A stretch of 49,021 nucleotides of DNA from assembly GCF_002028455.1 (NCBI RefSeq), contig NZ_MWUM01000033.1, forward strand, positions 1 to 49,021, read 5' to 3'. The notes beneath the pieces were generated by a model, which searched no databases, was not told the DNA's origin, and worked only from the letters and a program-made list of their open reading frames with translations. The position numbers were made by a program, and so were the translations under genes. Below, one piece after another: positions 43,012 through 49,021 of the stretch; position 1 is the first letter of the stretch, and each line of letters opens with the position of its first letter. The DNA comes from Zoogloea sp. LCSB751. Lineage in GTDB: Bacteria; Pseudomonadota; Gammaproteobacteria; Burkholderiales; Rhodocyclaceae.

Positions 43012-43680
43012 CTACTGAATGTCGCGACGGCCCCGACGCCGCCGGGATGCCACCCAGCCGGCGCCGGCAACAGCGACGCACGCCAGCGTGCCGGGCTCGG
43101 GAACCGTGGTAGCGGCCGGAACCACCGCCGTGGCGACGATCTGATAGGTGAAGGAATCGAAGAAACCCTGCGGCGACACACCACTCAGGAAGAAGGTGTG
43201 ACCGTCGAAATCACCGGTGTAAGTATTGTTGAACAATCCGCCGCCCGAGCAACCGCCGAAACTGAAGAAGCACGGATCGTCACTGCCGGTGAAACCGGTA
43301 CCATTCACCAGCCCGGCAAAGGACGGGAAGGAAAAGCCCAGGGCACCGGCACCACCAAGATCAACGGAAACCGAATCGAAGCTGATCCGGGTGAAGTAGA
43401 TGGAGGTGGTGGGGTCGTAGGGTGACGGTGTGGAAGCCACCTCGCGCACCACATCGAAGCTGCCCGACAACGCAAAGGTCTGCGGCGCCGGTGGCGTTGA
43501 GCAGTTGCCGAACGGATCGCAGATGGGCGGCGGGTTGGATGTGAAGGTCACCGAACTCTGACTGGCATCGATCTTGACCAGTGCCGCCTGTGACGACGCA
43601 CTCGCCGCACCGAGCGCGAGGGCAACGGCGGCAAACCGGGCCGCGCGACGGCGGCGCGGAGACATTCTGGATATGTTCAA
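43012..43680 (-). CDS. PEP-CTERM exported protein, second copy type
   Basis: 222 residues if TTG 43680 is used (AAGGA seven bases upstream). ATG 43665 gives 217 residues but lacks a nearby ribosome site. The signal peptide ends SSQA-AL. The sorting tail is VPEPGTLACVAVAGAGWVASRRRR-like. The middle part has many Phe, Gly and Ser residues and three Cys-containing loops (PPICDPFGNCS, DDPCFFSFGGCSGG). It is unrelated to the PEP-CTERM protein at 18872 outside the tail. It is convergent with the radical SAM gene, 9 bp away. Confidence 0.8.
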   Translation of the reverse strand: MNISRMSPRRRRAARFAAVALALGAASASSQAALVKIDASQSSVTFTSNPPPICDPFGNCSTPPAPQTFALSGSFDVVREVASTPSPYDPTTSIYFTRISFDSVSVDLGGAGALGFSFPSFAGLVNGTGFTGSDDPCFFSFGGCSGGGLFNNTYTGDFDGHTFFLSGVSPQGFFDSFTYQIVATAVVPAATTVPEPGTLACVAVAGAGWVASRRRRGRRDIQ

Positions 43681-43867
43681 GGGCTTTTCCTTTTCGAAGG
43701 GTTGCGGGGAACGTCGGGCGACAACGGAAGCAGCCCGGATTATTCCATTCGAATTTCCAGGAAGGAGTGGAAAATCCCCGTCAAAGCAGAGAAGTCCTCC
43801 ACTCGCCCGACACCGCCGATAGCACCTGGCAAAGGTCTACAATCGCCGCTTTTGCCGCCCCCCAGCC

Positions 43868-44176
43868 ATGAAACTGTCACAGCTTGCCCTTGGCACCCGC
43901 TTCGCATTCGAAGGGAAGATCTACACCAAGACCGGCCCGATGACCGCCAGCGCCGAAAGCGGCGGCCAGCGCATGATCCCGCGCTACGCGGTGCTGCAGC
44001 CCCTGGACGGCGTCCCGCCGCCAGTCGCCCCCGCAGCCAGCCGCACCGTGGACGCCGACACCGTGCGCAGCGCCTTCGACGCCTTCTACGGCACCTGCCT
44101 GCGCCTGACCGACGACTTCGGCCGCGCCGAACTGGAAACGGCGCGGCAGCGCTTTCTTGAGAGTCTGGAGAAATAA
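43868..44176 (+). CDS. Small conserved-looking protein of unknown function
   Basis: 102 residues. The N-terminal half (LALGTRFAFEGKIYTKTGPMTAS) looks like a small beta-rich domain, followed by an acidic helical tail (VDADTVRSAFDAFYGTCLRL). No catalytic motif is visible. The upstream 187 bp contains no other gene. It is the last chromosomal-looking gene before the probable island; its stop at 44176 is followed by a small hairpin (44183-44205). Confidence 0.65.
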   Translation: MKLSQLALGTRFAFEGKIYTKTGPMTASAESGGQRMIPRYAVLQPLDGVPPPVAPAASRTVDADTVRSAFDAFYGTCLRLTDDFGRAELETARQRFLESLEK

Positions 44177-44214
44177 CTGGAGAAGCGCGCCAGAATGCTG
44201 GCGCTTACGGACGC

Positions 44215-44255
44215 AAAAAAGGCCGGAACCCTTGATTTCTCTGGGCTTGCCGGCC
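44215..44255 (-). terminator. Rho-independent terminator facing left
   Basis: On the minus strand GGCCGG ... GGG/CCC ... CCGGCC forms an interrupted stem followed by TTTTTT (44220-44215). It lies 27 bases after the tRNA-3'-end-like sequence at 44283-44304 on the same strand, as expected for the original terminator of a tRNA gene. Confidence 0.75.
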
Positions 44256-44282
44256 TGATTCGGAACACTGCGGAACAGCTAT

Positions 44283-44304
44283 TGGTGCTTGGGCGAGACT
44301 CGAA
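44283..44304 (-). other. tRNA 3'-end-like attachment site (left end of the island)
   Basis: The minus strand reads TTCGAGTCTCGCCCAAGC then ACCA: a T-loop core, a stem half and a CCA end, but no matching T-stem, anticodon arm or D-arm before it, and the acceptor part is one base short of standard. A terminator follows downstream. This is what remains at one end when an element inserts in a tRNA gene and duplicates its 3' end. The intact tRNA would then be at the far right, outside the window. Confidence 0.5.
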
Positions 44305-44365
44305 CATCCAGTAATTTAGCTGCATCCAAGGCATAGCACAAAATCAATACCCCCAGCATTCCGCA

Positions 44366-44926
44366 CTACCTTTTGGCACATGCTCGTTTGACGCTGGCCA
44401 CCGAAATATCGAAGTGCTCCGCGGTTGTCTTGATACTGGCCGAGTTCTCGGCACGCCACGCGACCACCTCGGCATCATTCACCGTTTTCTTGCGCCCCAG
44501 GTGCTTGCCTTCCGCCCTCGCCCGCTCCAACCCAGCGAGTTGGCGAGCCTTCAGGTTCTCGCGTTCCAGTTCCGCCACGGCAGCCAGCATGGTCAACATG
44601 AGCTTCCCGGTAGGCGTGGCCAGTTCAAAACCCTCACGCATCGAAATGACGGCCGCGCCCGTCTCCTTCAACGCCTCGACGGTATTCAGCACATCCAAGG
44701 TGTTACGGCCGAGGCGATCGATTGCCGCGACCACGACTACATCACCTTCCCGCACGTACGTGAGGAGCGCCGACAAACCTGCCCGCTGAGTCGCTGCCAC
44801 CGTACCCGACACGCCATCATCGGTGAACCACTTATCCACCTTGTAGCGTTCAGCGATGGTGCGCCGCTGGTTCTCGCAGGTCTGGTCGTCTGTGGAGACG
44901 CGGGTATAGGCAACGATGGCGGACAT
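44366..44926 (-). CDS. Serine recombinase (resolvase/invertase)
   Basis: 186 residues. The catalytic serine is S11 in AYTRVSTDDQT. The resolvase core motifs VVVVAAIDRLGRNTLDVL and LMLTMLAAVAELERENLKAR (E-helix) follow. A short HTH domain is at the C-terminus (IKTTAEHFDISVASVKRACAK). The small size fits Tn3-type resolvases or DNA invertases rather than large integrases. A site with paired inverted repeats lies immediately upstream of its start (44941-45053), the normal place for its res site. Confidence 0.92.
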   Translation of the reverse strand: MSAIVAYTRVSTDDQTCENQRRTIAERYKVDKWFTDDGVSGTVAATQRAGLSALLTYVREGDVVVVAAIDRLGRNTLDVLNTVEALKETGAAVISMREGFELATPTGKLMLTMLAAVAELERENLKARQLAGLERARAEGKHLGRKKTVNDAEVVAWRAENSASIKTTAEHFDISVASVKRACAKR

Positions 44927-44940
44927 GGCAGGCCTCTGTG

Positions 44941-45053
44941 TAGCTCAAAATCTATAGCTCACATAATAGGCTGGCTCAAAATAGAAAACAACGTATTTGA
45001 GCTATCTGTCTCGGGGCTGTTTCGGGGTAGCTCAAAAGGTAAGCCTTTTGAGC
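44941..45053. other. res-like recombination site next to the serine recombinase
   Basis: The motif GCTCAAAA occurs as three subsites. Subsite one has TAGCTCAAAA at 44941-44950 with GCTCA at 44957. Subsite two pairs GCTCAAAATA (44974-44983) with TATTTGAGC (44994-45002). Subsite three is a perfect dyad, GCTCAAAAGG-TAAG-CCTTTTGAGC (45030-45053). Three subsites of unequal spacing beside the recombinase gene match the plan of Tn3-type res sites. Which subsite holds the crossover dinucleotide is not clear. Confidence 0.6.
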
Positions 45054-45088
45054 CTCAAACAACAGTTCACACCGGCCCCAGAAAGCAC

Positions 45089-45111
45089 AACGCCGGGACA
45101 TACCCGGCGTT
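45089..45111 (-). terminator. Hairpin after the XRE-ImmA gene
   Basis: AACGCCGGG-ACATA-CCCGGCGTT is a perfect 9-bp stem with a 5-base loop, 22 bases after the stop codon of the minus-strand gene. The tail beyond it (TTGTGCTTTCTGG on the minus strand) is only weakly T-rich. Confidence 0.6.
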
Positions 45112-45132
45112 GCTGAACGAACAGATTGCTGC

Positions 45133-46239
45133 CTATCCCTTTACAAGATGTAGCGAAGGGCTTCGTGCGCGCTCCGGGGAGGTACCTCCACCTCCAGAGA
45201 CAGCTACCGGTACAAGGCCAAATAGCAGCGGGGTCAGATCATCGACTGAAACCTGGAGGGCGTCCCCGATTCTGCGTAACGTTGTTCCTTGATCGCGTGA
45301 CATCCCCAGGACCTTGGCCAGAATCTGCGAAGTTTCACGGGGTGCTGAATCGATCTCAGTCGTACGGGCCCCCTTTGAGGACAACTCAATACAGGCACTC
45401 TTGTATAACCACTCAGTCAGAATTCCAACCTTGTGCAACCGGTAAGTAAAAGCCATCGCAGAGACGTTCCAGAGTTTCTTGCCGCTCAATATCTCGGGCA
45501 CACTCCGGCACTGCCAACTGTGAGCTAGAACACTATCCTTCGGCATCAGGAAGGCAGACGCAAAAGCATTCGCCTCATTCTCGACCTCCTTGCCCTTGTT
45601 GGAGCCATGCTGATGCAGCACCAAGTGGCCGAGTTCGTGGGCCGCGTCAAAGCGGCTGGCTTCAGCGGACTTCTGGGTGTTTAGAAATACGAATGGTGTC
45701 GTACCTTCTCTCCAGCAAGAGAATGCATTGACCTGTTTGGTCTCTTCAGCCAGTGAAAAAACGCGCACCCCGTGATATTCCATCACGTGGACCATGTTCT
45801 TGATCGGCCCTGAGCCCAGCCCCCATTCCGAACGCAATAGCGCAGCCGCCACTTCAGGCTCCACTGCAGATAGATCAGGAACACTCACTGCAGGTAGCTG
45901 AAAGTGCTGATCAATCCAATCACTCAGCAGAAAAGCAAGACCGCCTGCAGCCAACGATGCATCGCGTTGTGCAGCGGTCATACGAGAGAACGAACGAAAG
46001 CTCGCGTTCTCGTCCCTAGGGGCGTTGATGTCGGGCCCCGCAAAAAAAGCCACGGGAAACCCCACTCCTTTGGCAATCGCCTCTAGGCTTTCCGGCGTTG
46101 GGATTGACGCACCGCTCTCGTAGAGCGAAATGATCTTACTGCTCAAACCCGCAATGTCGGCCAACGACTTCTTTGTTAGCCCCCTCCGCTGTCGCGCGAG
46201 TACAAGTCTGATCGGGTTAAAAGCACTTCTATCATTCAT
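45133..46239 (-). CDS. XRE HTH plus ImmA/IrrE metallopeptidase protein
   Basis: 368 residues. An N-terminal XRE helix-turn-helix (LARQRRGLTKKSLADIAGLSSKIISLYESG, residues ~15-45) is fused to a ImmA/IrrE-like zinc peptidase with H201-E-L-G-H205 (FDAAHELGHLVLHQH) and the downstream ENEANAFASAFLMP block that supplies the third ligand. Such fused proteins act as protease-controlled repressors in mobile elements or as antitoxin-like partners in toxin systems. The start overlaps the stop of the upstream 220-residue gene by four bases (ATGA), so the two form a pair. Confidence 0.9.
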   Translation of the reverse strand: MNDRSAFNPIRLVLARQRRGLTKKSLADIAGLSSKIISLYESGASIPTPESLEAIAKGVGFPVAFFAGPDINAPRDENASFRSFSRMTAAQRDASLAAGGLAFLLSDWIDQHFQLPAVSVPDLSAVEPEVAAALLRSEWGLGSGPIKNMVHVMEYHGVRVFSLAEETKQVNAFSCWREGTTPFVFLNTQKSAEASRFDAAHELGHLVLHQHGSNKGKEVENEANAFASAFLMPKDSVLAHSWQCRSVPEILSGKKLWNVSAMAFTYRLHKVGILTEWLYKSACIELSSKGARTTEIDSAPRETSQILAKVLGMSRDQGTTLRRIGDALQVSVDDLTPLLFGLVPVAVSGGGGTSPERARSPSLHLVKG

Positions 46240-46898
46240 GACCTTGGTGTGACTGGGATATCGAAATCGACGCCATCATCTGGAGTTCCTCTCGAACCGC
46301 GCGCCTGGAAACTAAGGGCGGGCATGATAAACCTCGGCTCCCAGCCGTCAACCTTGTCGTTGTCCCCGAAGTTCACCGGCCTCGAAAGCTCATATCGGAC
46401 CTCTTGAGCACCGGTATCTACGTGAAATAGCAGTATCCACAACGACTGCCCTTCAGCACTATCCAGATCAAAGTCTCTCCTCACAGCACTCGACACTGGG
46501 AAGAGCTGCCCCTGGATGCTGTTGTAGGAAACGCTACGCAAAGTCTGCGAACCACGTTTGTTCCTGGTCTGAGGCTCTCGGTATGGATTTCCCGTATCTG
46601 AATCGCCACTGATCACAGTAATTGCATGCTTTCCGTCGGGCGAGACAACGCGCGGCTGATTGTTCGGGTTCACCGGAAGCCACCCTTTCGGGACAAACAG
46701 CTCTCGCAAAGCCTCGGTACCGAATGCCCATGCGTTAGTTCCACCAAACCCCTTCGGTTTCAAGGGCCCCACAGACATAAACGCACTCCAACACTGGAGT
46801 ACTACCCTATCAAGTTCATCTCTTGTCACTCCGAACAGCAATGTGACTGCCTGCTCGGCAGGAAGGTCTTGATACTTGATACGACGTTCAGCGGACAT
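46236..46898 (-). CDS. Unknown protein coupled to the XRE-ImmA gene
   Basis: 220 residues, first gene of the two-gene minus-strand operon. The N-terminus (RIKYQDLPAEQAVTLLFGVTRDELDRV) is helical and the rest is beta-rich with no motif I know (KGFGGTNAWAFGTEALRELF, SVSYNSIQGQLFP). No signal or membrane segment. Translational coupling to an ImmA-type protease suggests it could be the toxin, the protease target or a partner. This is inference from order alone. Confidence 0.75.
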   Translation of the reverse strand: MSAERRIKYQDLPAEQAVTLLFGVTRDELDRVVLQCWSAFMSVGPLKPKGFGGTNAWAFGTEALRELFVPKGWLPVNPNNQPRVVSPDGKHAITVISGDSDTGNPYREPQTRNKRGSQTLRSVSYNSIQGQLFPVSSAVRRDFDLDSAEGQSLWILLFHVDTGAQEVRYELSRPVNFGDNDKVDGWEPRFIMPALSFQARGSRGTPDDGVDFDIPVTPRS

Positions 46899-46982
46899 GA
46901 ATTACCCCAGACAATGTACTTCCGCTTTTTATACATCCTTGGATGTTGAAAAACAAGAACCAAGTCAGAGCTTCTAAGTAGA

Positions 46983-47104
46983 GGAAGCCACGCTACGAAA
47001 TCTGCGGACTGGCTTGACGATCAACTGCACACTAGTACAGAGCACTGGATTGTGATTCCAGGTGTCTCGGGTGCCCGGAACGGGAATCGATCCCCGAGCC
47101 TTCC
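46983..47104 (+). other. tRNA-His(GTG)-like sequence with expanded D- and T-loops
   Basis: Acceptor strands GGAAGCC (46983-46989) and GCCTTCC (47098-47104) pair at 6 of 7. The anticodon arm is perfect: CTGGA-TTGTGAT-TCCAG (47045-47061), with U33 and anticodon GTG. A 5-base variable loop is followed by T-stem TCGGG (47067-47071) and CCCGA (47093-47097). The T-loop is 21 bases rather than 7 and includes an extra CCCG-GAA-CGGG hairpin before TCGATC. The D-region is about 36 bases too long. It is either a decayed tRNA or an RNA that only imitates one. Confidence 0.4.
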
Positions 47105-47269
47105 CTCGGCCGGGAGAGTCCTCACAGGACCGTGAGGCAAGCGGGCATGGCTGAGAACAACTCAGCAGCAAGCGCCCAGCGAGCCCGTTGATGCGCCGAA
47201 CCATTCTCTGGCGAAACAGATATACAAGTCACTGCAATAGCCGGACATTGACTGCAGCTTGCTGGGGTC

Positions 47270-47313
47270 GTTTCCTTCAAAGGGGCTCACTGGTTCGATC
47301 CCAGTACCGCCCA
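47270..47313 (+). other. tRNA T-arm/acceptor fragment
   Basis: T-arm ACTGG-TTCGATC-CCAGT (47289-47305) is textbook and is followed by ACCGCCC-A, an acceptor strand with discriminator. Before it is a wobble-paired anticodon-like arm GTTTC-CTTCAAA-GGGGC (47270-47286). The variable loop has only two bases and I found no matching 5' acceptor GGGCGGT upstream. CCA is replaced by TCT. A fragment rather than a gene. Confidence 0.4.
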
Positions 47314-47345
47314 TCTCCAAGATGCGGGACATGGGCCTACATGAC

Positions 47346-47395
47346 CTTGCACCCCATGCAAGTGCGCGACCTACCGTTCTATCCATTGAACTACT
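47346..47395 (-). other. tRNA-Pro(GGG)-like anticodon arm with a foreign D-arm
   Basis: On the minus strand, CTTGC-ATGGGGT-GCAAG (47362-47346) is a perfect anticodon arm with U33 and anticodon GGG. The preceding GGTAG...GCGCA is that of bacterial tRNA-Pro with three extra bases. Before that stands TAGTTCAATGGATAGAAC, the D-arm of a different tRNA type (Arg/Gly-like). It looks like two tRNA pieces fused. No T-arm of standard form follows. Confidence 0.45.
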
Positions 47396-47520
47396 GAGCC
47401 ACCACGATCAGCCCGGCAGTGCCCCGTGCATGGTGTGCACACATCACTTGAAGGCGTTTGTTGACCGCACAGTCGTTTCGTATGATTCACCATAGCCACA
47501 ACACTCTTCGAGCGGCCATC

Positions 47521-48144
47521 ATGGAAACCACACCACCGCGACTAGTTATATCGAGCGGCAGTCACACCAGCTTTGCCCATCGAATCTTATGGGAGAGCTC
47601 GCAGCGCCACCTCGCATTGGCGCAGGCACACCCTGATGATGGCTGGATGCTGCACCTGTCTGCTGGACTGCTCGCAGCTGCTGCCTTTGAGGCTTACCTG
47701 AACTACGTCGGTGAAGAAGCTCTGCCGCATGTCTGGGAGGAAGAGCGCAAGTACTTCAACACGCCCCCATATCGAGGAACCGATGGAAAGCTCCTGCGGA
47801 TCGCGGAGGAGATCGATTGGGAGCTTCCGCCGAAAGGCAAAAAGCCCTACTCAGGGGTACGCTCTTTGCAGGCCATTCGAGACAAGATGGTTCATGGACG
47901 TACACAACGAACCAATTTCCGCAGCAAACATAAGGCGGGGACGCTCCCTGACTTTCCCACGACCTGGCTGCAGGATGAAACACCGCCGAAGCGGATCCGC
48001 GGTTACATCAACGATGTTGAGCTACTTTCAGTTCAACTCCACGAAGCACTCAAACAATCTGAATTCATGTTCGTGATCTTCGGAAGTCACCCCTACGCAG
48101 GCATGCTTGGCGGTGGCACCTTCTCCGTCGCAGAGAGTTCATAG
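47521..48144 (+). CDS. HEPN-domain protein, candidate RNase
   Basis: 207 residues from ATG 47521; an ATG at 47482 is possible and neither has a strong ribosome site. The helical segment LSAGLLAAAAFEAYLNYVGEE and the motif R120-DKMV-H125 (LQAIRDKMVHGRTQR) match the HEPN superfamily, whose RX4-6H motif forms the active site of many toxin and defence RNases. No nucleotidyltransferase (MNT) or other antitoxin gene is directly adjacent. The region just upstream is the tRNA-like tract. Base composition is lower in GC than the chromosomal genes to the left, fitting an island. Confidence 0.65.
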   Translation: METTPPRLVISSGSHTSFAHRILWESSQRHLALAQAHPDDGWMLHLSAGLLAAAAFEAYLNYVGEEALPHVWEEERKYFNTPPYRGTDGKLLRIAEEIDWELPPKGKKPYSGVRSLQAIRDKMVHGRTQRTNFRSKHKAGTLPDFPTTWLQDETPPKRIRGYINDVELLSVQLHEALKQSEFMFVIFGSHPYAGMLGGGTFSVAESS

Positions 48145-48265
48145 GGGCCACTCTCGACAACCCGATGTTCCCCTGGCTGGGCATCGCCATCTGAGGACAA
48201 GGCGATGCTCAGCTCCTGCGCCATGCATCTTTAGACGCACATGCCCTAGCTTACTCACTGTCAAA

Positions 48266-48298
48266 ACTGCCAAATTGAGAAAAGACAGTTTTGGCAGT
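48266..48298. promoter_or_regulatory. Inverted repeat in the gap after the HEPN gene
   Basis: ACTGCCAAA (48266-48274) and TTTGGCAGT (48290-48298) form a 9-bp dyad with a 15-base spacer, nested with AAAACTG/CAGTTTT. It lies 34 bp after the stop of the minus-strand DUF3987 gene, in reading direction of that gene, so it may be a terminator-like or protein-binding element. Confidence 0.4.
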
Positions 48299-48331
48299 TC
48301 GGTTTCTAGCGCACATGGGCAAAATTCAGCC

Positions 48332-49021
48332 TCAGTGCCGTGCAGGCACGAGCGGCACCGACTTGGGATTGACCACGTACAGTTGCCGCGGCTTGGTACG
48401 TGAAGGCTCCTGCCACTCCTCCAGGTGCCCCAGCTCCACCAGCAGCCCAAGGCCCTCGGCCACGCGCTTCTGATCGGCCAGCCCCGACCAGCCCGGACGC
48501 CACACGTCGCGGCTGCCGAACCCCTCCCGCGCCAGATCCCCCTTCCTGATCCGCTCCAGAATCCGCCGTGCCGTGTCGGCCTCGCTGCCCTGGGCCACCC
48601 CGTAGCAGCGCCGGGCGTGCGTCTCCAGATACACCGCCCAATGCAGTGCTCGCAGCGTCGAGGCGAGGCCGACCGGGCCGCTGTATCCGTCCCCCAGGTG
48701 GAAAGTCAGGGCCAGGGCCGGGACCAGCTTGCGATACTTGGCGAGGTGGGATTCGAGGGCCGGGTACAGATCCCCCGAGCGCAGGCCGGCTTCAAAGCCC
48801 GTGCGCCAATCGGTGAAGGCCTCCAGGGCTTCCGGATCGAAGCGCAGGAAGGGTGGGCCGTCCTCGCCTTCCTGCTCGGCGCCACGGGCCAGGGCATTGA
48901 GGGCGTCCAGCTCGTCGAATACGGCGAAGGCCATATCCTTGGCGGGGCCGTCCGGGTAGCGGTCCACGTTCTTCCAGGTGCCGCCGGTCTCCGGCCACAC
49001 CAGCAGGCCGAAGCGGGCCAG
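48332..49021 (-). CDS. DUF3987 (YfjI-like) protein, C-terminal part
   Basis: The 3' 229 codons of a gene that continues past the window edge; the frame is open at 49021. LARFGLLVWPE, followed by DRYPDGPAKDMAFAVFDELDAL, is the end of the primase/helicase-like core of DUF3987 proteins. A C-terminal winged-helix-like part follows (RRILERIRKGDL, SRDVWRPGWSGLADQKRVAEGLGLLVELGHLEEW). Such proteins are frequent in integrated elements and probably act in element replication. This supports the view that the right end of the window is inside an island. Confidence 0.8.
   Translation of the reverse strand: MARFGLLVWPETGGTWKNVDRYPDGPAKDMAFAVFDELDALNALARGAEQEGEDGPPFLRFDPEALEAFTDWRTGFEAGLRSGDLYPALESHLAKYRKLVPALALTFHLGDGYSGPVGLASTLRALHWAVYLETHARRCYGVAQGSEADTARRILERIRKGDLAREGFGSRDVWRPGWSGLADQKRVAEGLGLLVELGHLEEWQEPSRTKPRQLYVVNPKSVPLVPARH

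Larger units (their letters stand above)
46899..47520. other. 622-bp intergenic tract of tRNA-like fragments
   Basis: No credible gene. The tract holds a His-like tRNA with long loops (46983-47104), a T-arm/acceptor fragment (47270-47313), a Pro-like anticodon arm with a foreign D-arm (47346-47395) and other perfect stem-loops, such as CCTCAC-AGGACC-GTGAGG (47120-47137) and GCTGAG-AACAA-CTCAGC (47150-47166). None forms a complete standard tRNA. Short open frames across it (for example one reading GGTGIEPVSP) are the artefacts usually seen opposite tRNA sequences. Confidence 0.6.

Noticed and set aside
47270..47286. Selenocysteine or opal-suppressor tRNA (loop CTTCAAA, anticodon TCA)
   Set aside because: The stem is mostly G-T wobble pairs, the variable loop has two bases and there is no acceptor or D-arm partner upstream.
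47162..47386. Small minus-strand protein reading GGTGIEPVSP
   Set aside because: This peptide arises from the antisense of a tRNA T-arm and is a common annotation artefact.

Overview
The window is GC-rich chromosomal DNA of a proteobacterium. A type VI secretion cargo cluster, a periplasmic quinoprotein dehydrogenase operon, two PEP-CTERM proteins, a cbb3-oxidase assembly factor next to an NsrR-like regulator and a large purine catabolic cluster together suggest a respiratory betaproteobacterium of the Rhodocyclales type (Thauera/Azoarcus-like). The genus is inferred from gene content only.

Layout. (1) 1-6388: the 3' end of an IS4/Tn5-like insertion sequence cuts into a decayed Tli4 immunity gene. 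Next comes an intact minus-strand operon vgrG - lipase effector - tli4. (2) 6643-8051: a LysR gene with a sigma54-type promoter, followed by fifteen units of exact 21-bp period. (3) 8140-16010: an AcoR-like sigma54 activator, divergent from an operon for a Tat-exported Rieske protein, a PQQ alcohol dehydrogenase, an outer-membrane protein, a DUF1097 membrane protein and an AldA-type aldehyde dehydrogenase. A sigma54 promoter opens the operon and a strong terminator closes it. (4) 16019-17451: a beta-propeller/MoaD-like pair. (5) 17681-37561: purine base use. It holds adenine deaminase, a BMP-family binding protein, a small guanine deaminase, xanthine dehydrogenase (xdhABC), the ATPase and two permeases of a BMP-type ABC importer, 8-oxoguanine deaminase and guanine deaminase. 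A PEP-CTERM protein, ccoG, nsrR, a soluble chemoreceptor and an unknown exported protein lie among them. A 520-bp inverted-repeat element without a transposase sits inside the purine gene run. (6) 37833-44176: cytochrome c', an MFS exporter, a globin-coupled diguanylate cyclase, a radical SAM protein with unusual cysteine spacing, a second PEP-CTERM protein and a small unknown. (7) 44215-49021: a probable mobile island starting at a tRNA-3'-end-like sequence, with a serine recombinase beside a res-like site, a XRE-ImmA protease gene coupled to an unknown gene, about 400 bp of broken tRNA-like sequences, a HEPN-type RNase candidate and the end of a DUF3987 gene.

How the genes fit. The regulator at 8140 probably switches on the dehydrogenase operon through the promoter at 10473. 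The dehydrogenase would make an aldehyde in the periplasm for AldA to oxidise in the cytoplasm. The purine genes would import bases or nucleosides, deaminate adenine and guanine to hypoxanthine and xanthine, and oxidise these to urate. No urate-degrading genes are present here. The least explained pieces are the 21-bp array, the quinoprotein's mixed metal and disulfide signature, and the tRNA-like tract next to the HEPN gene.
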